Shown one piece after another: positions 57,651 to 64,000 of a stretch of 64,000 bases of DNA. The notes under the pieces are model-generated. The model did no database searches. It saw only the letters and a program-made list of their open reading frames with translations, and had not been told where the DNA came from. Origin of the DNA: Microbacterium hibisci (GTDB lineage Bacteria > Actinomycetota > Actinomycetes > Actinomycetales > Microbacteriaceae); assembly GCF_015278255.1 (NCBI RefSeq), contig NZ_JADIJC010000001.1:434001-498000 (forward strand), given 5' to 3'. The position numbers and the translations under genes are program-made. The stretch's first letter is position 1. Each line of letters begins with the position of its first letter.

Positions 57651-58045
57651 GCGAATGGGCCGGCCTGTACGCCGGGTTCTGTCCGGGGGCGCGAGCCCCG
57701 TGGACGGTCATCTCTCTCGGCGACACGTTGCCGTGCCGCTCCAGCGGCCTACCCGGGGACTCGGCGGGCCGCGTCGTCATCCCCTGTCTGGCCTTGCTCC
57801 GGGCGAGGTTTGCCGTGCGGGTCGTGTCACCACGACCCCGGTGGTCTCTTACACCGCCCTTTCACCCTTACCTCTCGGCCCTTCGACAAGCTCAGGAACC
57901 GAGAGGCGGTCTGCTCTCTGTGGCACTGTCTCGCGGATCGCTCCGGGTGGGTGTTACCCACCGCCCTGCCCTGTGGAGCCCGGACGTTCCTCGGCGCGCG
58001 GCGGCGAACCGCCCGCGACGCGACCGTCCAGCCGACCCATTCGCG
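57651..58045 (-). ncRNA. rnpB: RNase P RNA (type A)
   Basis: The minus strand carries the conserved 5' GAGGAACGTCCGGGCTCCAC and ACAGGGCAGGGCGGTGGGTAAC, the core GGTAAGGGTGAAAGG and AAGAGACCACC, and 3' GACAGAACCCGGCGTACAGG. The ends GCGAATGGGTCGGC and GCCGGCCCATTCGC pair as P1. A TAGACT box at 58057-58052 predicts the 5' end at 58045. The RNA is the catalytic part of RNase P, which matures tRNA 5' ends. A dispersed-type repeat occupies the P12 loop. The 122 bp between ppgK and rnpB show nothing. Confidence 0.95.
57877..57900. repeat. Dispersed palindromic-type repeat in the P12 helix of rnpB
   Basis: GGCCCTTCGACAAGCTCAGG and four further bases form the loop side of a stem CTCTCGG/CCGAGAG (57872-57878, 57899-57905). 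The CCTGAGCnTGTCGAAGG type is, from memory, one of the commonest intergenic repeats in actinobacterial genomes. Confidence 0.55.
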
Positions 58046-58051
58046 TCCGCG

Positions 58052-58057
58052 AGTCTA
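58052..58057 (-). promoter_or_regulatory. -10 element of rnpB
   Basis: Minus-strand TAGACT lies in the 40-bp gap between the DNA polymerase gene and rnpB and sets the RNA start at 58045, which agrees with the P1 helix. Confidence 0.55.
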
Positions 58058-58085
58058 TCGCCGCGTCCTGGACGCCGGCTCCGCG

Positions 58086-59816
58086 TCAGTCCTTCAGCGC
58101 GGTGTCGGCCACGCGCACGTCGAGCCGGAAATCGAGGGGGAAGTCGCCGAACAGCAACCGCCCGGCGGCGGCCGCGGCATCCGTCACCGCCTGCGCCGCG
58201 GCATCCGCGTGCTCCTGCGGCGTGTGCACGATCACCTCGTCGTGGAGGAAGAACGCCAGATGGGGCTGCCGCTGGAAGGCCGGCCCCGAGCGAGGAGCGG
58301 ACTGCGCAGCGTCCACGGGAGGCAGTGCCGTCAGCCGGGTGCGAAGATCGGCGAGCCACGCGAGTGCCCACTCCGCGGCCGTGCCCTGCACGACGAAGTT
58401 GCGCGTGAACCGGCCGCGGTCACGGGCCCAGCGCCTCGCGCGCGTCTCATCGGCTCCGGATGCCTCGGCCTCGGTCGCACGGGACTGCGCCGCGGTCCAC
58501 GCCTCAGAGGGCGGCGGCGACGTGCGGCCGAGCCACGTGGAGACCACCCCGCCGTCCTCCCCCGTGCGCGCGGCGTCGTCGACGAGCCCCATGGCGCGCG
58601 GATAGGCGCGGCGGAGCCGCGGCACCAGACGGCCGGACTCCCCGGTGGTCGCACCGTACATCGCGCCCAGCAGCGCGATCTTCGCCTCCTGCCGGGTGGC
58701 CACGGCGCCGCTCTCGACGATCCCGGCGTAGAGGTCACGGCCGCGCGCGGCGGCCGCCAGGGCGGTGTCGCCTGACATCGCCGCCAGGACGCGGGGTTCG
58801 AGCTGCGCCACGTCGGCGACCACCAGTCGCCAGCCGGGGTCGGCGCGCACCGCCTCGCGCAGCTGCCGCGGGAGCTGCAGCGCGCCGCCGCCGGAGGACG
58901 CCCACCGGCCGGTCACGACCCCGCCCGGGACGAACACGGGGCGGAACCGTCCGTCTGCGACCCACTCGGACAGCCAGGCCCAGCCGTTGGCCGAGAGCAG
59001 ACGAGACAGCTTCTTGTACTCCAGCAGCGGCTCGATGACGGGATGGCGCTGCTCGGCGAGCTCCCACCGGCTGGTGGATTCCACCAGCACACCTACGCGG
59101 TGCAGCGACCGCAGCAGCTTCGGCTGCGAGTCGAGGCTCGCGGCCGGGTCGCCGAGCGCCGACCGCACGCGCTCCGCCGACGCCGCGAGCTTCGCCGGCG
59201 GACCGCCGGAGGAAGGACGGTCGCCGAGCGTCTCGACCAGGATGCGGTCATGAACCTCGGCATCCCACGGCAGTCCCGCCGCGCGCAGCTCGCTCGCCAC
59301 CAGCGCGCCCGCCGACTCGGCCGCCGTCAGGAGTCGCAGGCGGCCCGGCTGCGGACCGGCGAGGATCGCGGACCGCTGCCGCGCGAACTCGGCGAGTGCG
59401 GCGTCGGCATCCGCGGGTGGTCCGACCGCGTGGTGCGCGTCGTCCAGTTCGAACAGCGCGGGCGTGTCCGGCTCGGCGTCGACGTGTGGAGCGGCATCCC
59501 ACTCGTGCGAACGCTTGACTGCTGCCGTGTCGGCGACCAGCACCGAATCGCGGAGGATCGCGTGGCACAGCCGCAGGTCGTGGCAGCGGGCGACGCGCAC
59601 TCCCTCGGCGAGGAGACCCGCGTACCACTGCGGCGTGTCGTGCCACACCCACCGGGGCGCCCAGCGTGCCTCGGCATCGGCGATCCAGGTCGTCAGCCCA
59701 GACGCCGGGATCTCGTCGCGGCCCTCCTCGTTCGCATCGCCGTTCAGCCGGACCGCAGTGACCGAGCCGTCGTCGCGGCCGAGGACGATCCACGCGGGGG
59801 CTTCACCGGCGTCCAA
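58086..59816 (-). CDS. Family-A DNA polymerase-like protein (annotated 3'-5' exonuclease/polymerase)
   Basis: A 576-residue relative of DNA polymerase I lacking the 5' nuclease domain. The first ~190 residues correspond to the exonuclease domain but show no Asp-x-Glu motif, so proofreading is doubtful. The polymerase domain has VTGRWASSGGGALQLPR, motif A VADVAQLEPRVL (usually DYSQIELR), motif B RQEAKIALLGAMYGATTG (Lys and Tyr present) and motif C FFLHDEVIVH. The only in-frame start before the first conserved region is a TTG at 59816; a stop lies eight codons upstream. The zinc-ribbon gene is 38 bp upstream. Confidence 0.88.
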   Translation of the reverse strand: MDAGEAPAWIVLGRDDGSVTAVRLNGDANEEGRDEIPASGLTTWIADAEARWAPRWVWHDTPQWYAGLLAEGVRVARCHDLRLCHAILRDSVLVADTAAVKRSHEWDAAPHVDAEPDTPALFELDDAHHAVGPPADADAALAEFARQRSAILAGPQPGRLRLLTAAESAGALVASELRAAGLPWDAEVHDRILVETLGDRPSSGGPPAKLAASAERVRSALGDPAASLDSQPKLLRSLHRVGVLVESTSRWELAEQRHPVIEPLLEYKKLSRLLSANGWAWLSEWVADGRFRPVFVPGGVVTGRWASSGGGALQLPRQLREAVRADPGWRLVVADVAQLEPRVLAAMSGDTALAAAARGRDLYAGIVESGAVATRQEAKIALLGAMYGATTGESGRLVPRLRRAYPRAMGLVDDAARTGEDGGVVSTWLGRTSPPPSEAWTAAQSRATEAEASGADETRARRWARDRGRFTRNFVVQGTAAEWALAWLADLRTRLTALPPVDAAQSAPRSGPAFQRQPHLAFFLHDEVIVHTPQEHADAAAQAVTDAAAAAGRLLFGDFPLDFRLDVRVADTALKD

Positions 59817-59854
59817 CGCGGCACCGCCCGGTTCGCTTCATCGGGCGTGGCGGG

Positions 59855-60586
59855 TCACAGCCCGGATTCGCCGTCGCGCACCAGGATGCAGCCGCACTCG
59901 GGGCACGTGACCACGGCGTCCTCGGCCGCCTGGCGCAGCACCTGCAGGTCGGTGCCGGCCAGCACCATGTGGCACCCTTCGCACGTGCGGGCCCGCAGCA
60001 GCGCGGCGCCGGCACTGCGGGAGGAGAGACGGTCGTAGAGGGCGATCAGATCCGCGGGGAGCGAGCCGGCGATCGCGGCGCGGTCGCGGGTCGCGGCGTC
60101 GAAGGCGGCGGTCGCCTCGGCGACCGAGCGCTTGCCCTCGGCGCTGAGCTCGGCGCCCTCGGCGTTCGTCGCGGCGATGACGGCCTCCTGCTCGGCGACC
60201 GCCGCATCGGCGATCTCGAGCCGCTCCATGACGGCCAGCTCGGCGTCCTCGAGGTCGCTCTTGCGCCGGGCGAGGGCCGCGAGCTCGCTCTCGAACCCCT
60301 GCGCCTCCTTCGAGTTGGTGGAGGCCGCGAGGCGCTCGGAATCGCGCGCCGCGCGGGCGTCGACGACCGCGACATCGGACTCGATGCGCGACAGCTCGGT
60401 GCGCAGGTCGTCGCGAGCGCCGAGGCGGATGCCGAGCTCCTGGGACTGCTCCTGCCGGCGCCCGAGCAGCTCCTGCACGCGGCCTGCCTGCGGGGGGTTC
60501 TTGCGGGCGTTGTCGGCCTGGCGGATGCGGGCGTCGAGCTGGGCCACCTCGACGAGGCGGCGCTGGTCTGCAGGGCTGGCGTTCAC
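59855..60586 (-). CDS. Coiled-coil zinc-ribbon protein
   Basis: A 243-residue protein of the actinobacterial family with a long antiparallel coiled coil (about residues 10-180, many Glu, Ala, Arg heptads) and a C-terminal zinc ribbon, RTCEGCHMVLAG and VTCPECGCILVRDG, giving four zinc ligands in two CxxC pairs. It is often called a putative nucleic-acid-binding zf-RING_7 protein. In this window it precedes the family-A polymerase gene, so a DNA or RNA role is possible. The start is a GTG at 60586. Confidence 0.88.
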   Translation of the reverse strand: MNASPADQRRLVEVAQLDARIRQADNARKNPPQAGRVQELLGRRQEQSQELGIRLGARDDLRTELSRIESDVAVVDARAARDSERLAASTNSKEAQGFESELAALARRKSDLEDAELAVMERLEIADAAVAEQEAVIAATNAEGAELSAEGKRSVAEATAAFDAATRDRAAIAGSLPADLIALYDRLSSRSAGAALLRARTCEGCHMVLAGTDLQVLRQAAEDAVVTCPECGCILVRDGESGL

Positions 60587-60675
60587 GTGACCAACCTATC
60601 GCGGGGCATCGACGCGGCGAGCGTCGAGGACTACCATTCGACGACCGGCCCTTCCGACGACGAGAGGCGCGAACG

Positions 60676-62214
60676 ATGAGCGTCATGCGTACGAAGTCCG
60701 TCGAGCGATCGATCGCCGACACCGACGAACCGGAGTTCCGACTCAAGAAATCCCTGACCGCCCTCGACCTCACGGTGTTCGGGATCGGCGTCGTCATCGG
60801 CGCCGGCATCTTCACGCTCACCGGGCGCGCGGCGCACGAGGTCGCCGGCCCCGCGATCGTGCTGAGCTTCGTCGTCGCCGCGATCGCCTGCGCGCTCGCG
60901 GCGCTGTGCTACGCGGAGTTCGCCTCGACCGTCCCGGTGTCGGGATCGGCGTACACCTTCTCGTACTCGTCGCTCGGCGAGCTGTTCGCCTGGATCATCG
61001 GGTGGGACCTCATCCTCGAGATGTTCCTGGGGGCGAGTGTCGTCGCGCAGGGATGGAGCGCATATCTCGGGACGCTCTTCGAGCAGCTCGGGATGCCGAT
61101 CCCGGCCGCCATCGGATACGGCGGCACCGTCGACCTCATGGCCATCCTGCTGGTGCTCGTCCTGGGCGGCCTCATGACCTTCGGGATCAAGGAGTCGCTG
61201 CGGGTCAACCTGGTGCTGGTCGCCGTGAAGCTCTTCATCGTGCTGTTCGTGATCGTCGCCGGTCTGCTGTTCGTGAACCCGGCGAACTGGTCTCCCTTCG
61301 TTCCCGCACCCGCTCCCCGGGAGTCGGCGACCGGGCTCAGCCAGCCCCTCCTGCAGTTCTTCTCCGGCATCGAGCCGACGGCGTTCGGCGTGGGCGGCAT
61401 CTTCGCCGGCGCGGCCCTCGTGTTCTTCGCGTACATCGGGTTCGACGTGGTCGCCACGACCGCCGAGGAGACGCGCAACCCGCAGCGCGACATGCCGATC
61501 GGCATCATCGCCTCGCTGGCCATCTGCACCCTGCTGTACTGCGCCGTCGCCTTCGTCGTGACCGGCATGGTGCCGTACCAGGACCTCGACCCCGCCGCCG
61601 CCCTCGCGAACGCGTTCGCCTTCCACGGCGCGACCTGGATGGCCACGCTCATCTCGGCGGGCGCCGTCGCGGGTCTGACGACCGTCGTGCTCACGCTCCT
61701 GATCGGCGCGACGCGCATCATCTTCGCGATGTCGCGCGACGCGCTGCTGCCCGCGCGCCTGGCGAAGGTGCACCCGCGGTTCCGCACGCCGTGGGTCATC
61801 TCGATCGTCGTCACGATCATCGTCGCGGTCGTCGCCGGATTCACGCCGATCGGCCTGCTGGAGGAGATGGTCAACATCGGCACGCTGTCGGCGTTCGTGC
61901 TGGTCTCGATCGGGGTGATCGTCCTGCGGCGCAAGCGCCCGGATCTGAAGCGCACCTTCCGGGTGCCGCTCAATCCCTGGTTGCCGGGGCTCTCAGCAGC
62001 CGTGTGCATCTACCTGATGCTGAACCTCACGGTCGAGACGTGGCTGCGCTTCCTGGTGTGGCTGGCGGTCGGCTTCGTCATCTACTTCGCCTACTCGCGG
62101 CGGCACTCGAAGATCGGCCAGCCGGGGTATGAGGAGTTCGCGCTGCCGCACGTCGTGTCGCACGAGCGCGACGACAGCGACGACGACCCGCGCTCGCGCT
62201 CGCGGCGAGGATGA
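60676..62214 (+). CDS. APC family (cationic amino-acid transporter type) permease
   Basis: A 512-residue transporter with 12 helices, of the CAT/YfnA branch. It has FGIGVVIGAGIFTLTGRAAHEVAGPA, cited by its GAGIFTLTG core in helix 1, YAEFASTVPVSGSAYTFSY, GWDLILEMFLGASVVAQGW and FFAYIGFDVVATTAEETRNPQRDMP. The tail is charged. It probably imports basic amino acids. ATG 60676 (MSVMRTKS). It is monocistronic and ends 3 bp before the 3' end of the tRNA-Val gene on the other strand. Confidence 0.92.
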   Translation: MSVMRTKSVERSIADTDEPEFRLKKSLTALDLTVFGIGVVIGAGIFTLTGRAAHEVAGPAIVLSFVVAAIACALAALCYAEFASTVPVSGSAYTFSYSSLGELFAWIIGWDLILEMFLGASVVAQGWSAYLGTLFEQLGMPIPAAIGYGGTVDLMAILLVLVLGGLMTFGIKESLRVNLVLVAVKLFIVLFVIVAGLLFVNPANWSPFVPAPAPRESATGLSQPLLQFFSGIEPTAFGVGGIFAGAALVFFAYIGFDVVATTAEETRNPQRDMPIGIIASLAICTLLYCAVAFVVTGMVPYQDLDPAAALANAFAFHGATWMATLISAGAVAGLTTVVLTLLIGATRIIFAMSRDALLPARLAKVHPRFRTPWVISIVVTIIVAVVAGFTPIGLLEEMVNIGTLSAFVLVSIGVIVLRRKRPDLKRTFRVPLNPWLPGLSAAVCIYLMLNLTVETWLRFLVWLAVGFVIYFAYSRRHSKIGQPGYEEFALPHVVSHERDDSDDDPRSRSRRG

Positions 62215-62217
62215 CGG

Positions 62218-62290
62218 TGGGCCCTGCCGGGATCGAACCGACGACATCCACGGTGTAAACGTGGCGCTCTACCAGCTGAGCTAAAGGCCC
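62218..62290 (-). tRNA. tRNA-Val (anticodon TAC)
   Basis: A full cloverleaf of 73 bases on the minus strand: acceptor GGGCCTT with AGGGCCC, D arm GCTC-AGCTGGTA-GAGC, anticodon stem CCACG/CGTGG with loop TTTACAC, T arm GTCGG-TTCGATC-CCGGC, discriminator A. The genome continues CCG, so the final A of CCA is not encoded. Confidence 0.96.
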
Positions 62291-62298
62291 TCGCCGCC

Positions 62299-62304
62299 AG
62301 TCTA
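62299..62304 (-). promoter_or_regulatory. -10 element of tRNA-Val
   Basis: Minus-strand TAGACT predicts a start at 62292, two bases before the mature tRNA 5' end. Confidence 0.5.
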
Positions 62305-62334
62305 CGAGGTGCGTCCGGAGCCTCCCGAACTCGC

Positions 62335-62340
62335 TAGGCT
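62335..62340 (+). promoter_or_regulatory. Candidate -10 element of aceE
   Basis: TAGGCT predicts a start near 62347 and a leader of about 86 bases before the GTG at 62433, with GAAAGG eight bases upstream of the start codon. Confidence 0.4.
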
Positions 62341-62432
62341 GGCAGATGGTGCGTTTGTGCAGGGCAGACAAAGCCCGCGCCGCTCCGGTAGCGATTCCCT
62401 GGCACGATCTGCCAGACGACGAAAGGTCTTCT

Positions 62433-64000
62433 GTGACTGTCAACGATCAGGATCCGTACTCGCAGGAACCCCTCGACAGCGATCCCGATGAGACCTCCGA
62501 GTGGCGGGAGTCCCTCCAGCAGCTCGTGCAGGCGAAGGGCCACGGACGTGGCCGCGAGATCATGCTGAGCCTGCTGCAGACCTCCCACGAGCTGCAGCTG
62601 AACGTGCCGCAGGTGCCGACCACGGATTACATCAACACGATCGCCCCCGACAACGAGCCGGAGTTCCCCGGCGACGAGGAGCTCGAGCGCCGGTACCGCC
62701 GGTGGATCCGCTGGAACGCCGCGATCACGGTGCACCGCGCGCAGCGCCCCGGCATCGGCGTGGGCGGCCACATCTCGACGTACGCCTCGTCGGCCTCGCT
62801 CTACGAGGTGGGCTTCAACCACTTCTTCCGCGGTCTCGACGACCCGACCGGCGGCGACCAGATCTTCATCCAGGGCCACGCCTCCCCCGGCATCTACGCC
62901 CGCTCCTTCCTCGAGGGCCGCCTGAGCGAGGATCAGCTCGACGGCTTCCGCCAGGAGAAGTCGAAGGCGCCGAACGCCCTCCCGTCGTACCCGCACCCGC
63001 GGCTCATGCCGGAGTACTGGCAGTTCCCGACGGTGTCGATGGGCCTCGGCCCGATCAACGCCATCTACCAGGCGATGTCGAACAAGTACCTCACGAACCG
63101 CGGGATCAAGGACCTCTCCAACTCGCGTGTGTGGGCCTTCCTCGGTGACGGCGAGATGGACGAGGTCGAGAGCCGCGGCCAGCTCCAGGTCGCGGCGAAC
63201 GAGGGACTCGACAACCTCACCTTCGTCGTCAACTGCAACCTGCAGCGTCTCGACGGTCCGGTGCGCGGCAACGGCAAGATCATCCAGGAGCTCGAGAGCT
63301 TCTTCCGCGGTGCCGGCTGGAACGTCATCAAGGTGGTCTGGGGCAGCGGCTGGGACGAGCTGCTGTCGCAGGATGCCGACGGCGCGCTCGTGCACCTCAT
63401 GAACACGACGCCCGACGGCGACTTCCAGACGTACCGCGCCGAGGACGGCGCCTTCATCCGCGAGCACTTCTTCGGGCGCGACGAGCGCACCGCCGCGCTC
63501 GTGAAGGACTGGTCCGACGACGACATCTGGGGCAAGCTCCGCCGCGGCGGTCTGGACTATCGCAAGGTGTACGCCGCCTACAAGGCCGCCTCCGAGCACA
63601 AGGGCCAGCCGACCGTGATCCTCGCCAAGACGATCAAGGGCTACGGGCTGGGGCATCACTTCGAGGGCCGCAACGCGACCCACCAGATGAAGAAGATGAC
63701 GCTGCAGGACCTCAAGTACTTCCGCGACTCGATGCGGATCCCCGTGTCGGACGCGCAGCTCGAGGAGAACCCCTACCTGCCGCCGTACTACAACCCCGGC
63801 GGCAACGACGAGACGATCCAGTACATGCTGGAGCGCCGTCGCGCGCTGGGCGGCTTCCTGCCCGAGCGGCGCTCGCACCACGTCGGCCTGCAGCTGCCGG
63901 GCGACGAGGCGTACGCGCTCCCGAAGAAGGGCTCGGGCACGCAGGAGATCGCCACCACCATGGCGTTCGTCCGACTCCTGAAGGACCTCCTGCGAGCCAA
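62433..64000 (+). CDS. aceE: Pyruvate dehydrogenase E1, homodimeric type (5' part)
   Basis: The first 522 codons of the AceE-type E1, which decarboxylates pyruvate with thiamine diphosphate and passes acetyl to lipoyl-E2. Visible segments are [21 protein letters not shown], cited by its GGHISTYAS core, [33 protein letters not shown], the TPP motif [14 protein letters not shown] ending in [13 protein letters not shown], and [10 protein letters not shown]. It starts at the GTG at 62433 ([12 protein letters not shown]), and the frame is open to the window edge; family proteins are about 900 residues, so some 40 percent is missing. Confidence 0.96.
   Translation, partial: MTVNDQDPYSQEPLDSDPDETSEWRESLQQLVQAKGHGRGREIMLSLLQTSHELQLNVPQVPTTDYINTIAPDNEPEFPGDEELERRYRRWIRWNAAITVHRAQRPGIGVGGHISTYASSASLYEVGFNHFFRGLDDPTGGDQIFIQGHASPGIYARSFLEGRLSEDQLDGFRQEKSKAPNALPSYPHPRLMPEYWQFPTVSMGLGPINAIYQAMSNKYLTNRGIKDLSNSRVWAFLGDGEMDEVESRGQLQVAANEGLDNLTFVVNCNLQRLDGPVRGNGKIIQELESFFRGAGWNVIKVVWGSGWDELLSQDADGALVHLMNTTPDGDFQTYRAEDGAFIREHFFGRDERTAALVKDWSDDDIWGKLRRGGLDYRKVYAAYKAASEHKGQPTVILAKTIKGYGLGHHFEGRNATHQMKKMTLQDLKYFRDSMRIPVSDAQLEENPYLPPYYNPGGNDETIQYMLERRRALGGFLPERRSHHVGLQLPGDEAYALPKKGSGTQEIATTMAFVRLLKDLLRA

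Overview
The window is a single stretch of very GC-rich actinobacterial chromosome. Gene content (DUF3000, SepH, DUF3159, DUF3710, DUF4191, DUF4193, DUF7455, PAC2, GlnA1/GlnE/GlnA2, polyphosphate glucokinase, homodimeric AceE), heavy use of GTG starts and TAGNCT-type -10 boxes all suggest the family Microbacteriaceae, most probably Microbacterium. This placement is from protein recognition, not from a database search.

Bases 1-36,094 are ordinary core genome: RNase D; a two-gene fatty-acid oxidation operon (thiolase and hydratase/dehydrogenase); dxs; aconitase; a dut-DUF3710-DUF3159 operon; sepH; convergent topoisomerase IV genes parC and parE; an unusual pair of complementary half alanine racemases divergent from an ATP-grasp gene; a sigA operon with an F420-ligase-like gene; PAC2; pepA-lpd; the E2 subunit of a 2-oxoacid dehydrogenase; and glnA1.

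Bases 36,073-51,071 are a genomic island of about 15 kb inserted at the 3' end of glnA1. A 22-bp direct repeat covering the last codons and stop of glnA1 flanks it, and an excisionase-integrase pair lies inside the right end. Its cargo is an alcohol dehydrogenase, small membrane and stress-type proteins, a reductase, a ThrE-like exporter, a permease-dipeptidase operon, a DHA2-type MFS exporter and an M24 peptidase. Next to the active-looking integrase are two truncated integrases and a tRNA 3'-end remnant, which suggests an older element is nested here. The original glnA1 terminator now lies just outside the right end.

Bases 51,072-64,000 return to core genome: a lysozyme-like protein, glnE and glnA2 (regulation and assimilation of nitrogen, in the neighbourhood glnA1 had before the insertion), polyphosphate glucokinase, RNase P RNA, a family-A DNA polymerase, a zinc-ribbon coiled-coil protein, an amino-acid permease, tRNA-Val and the 5' part of aceE.

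The observation I rate highest is the alanine racemase pair at 20,931-22,708. The downstream protein keeps the PLP lysine but has lost the catalytic tyrosine segment. The upstream protein has lost most of the barrel and the lysine but keeps the tyrosine domain. Their genes overlap by 4 bp and appear to share one symmetric -10 element with the divergent ATP-grasp gene.
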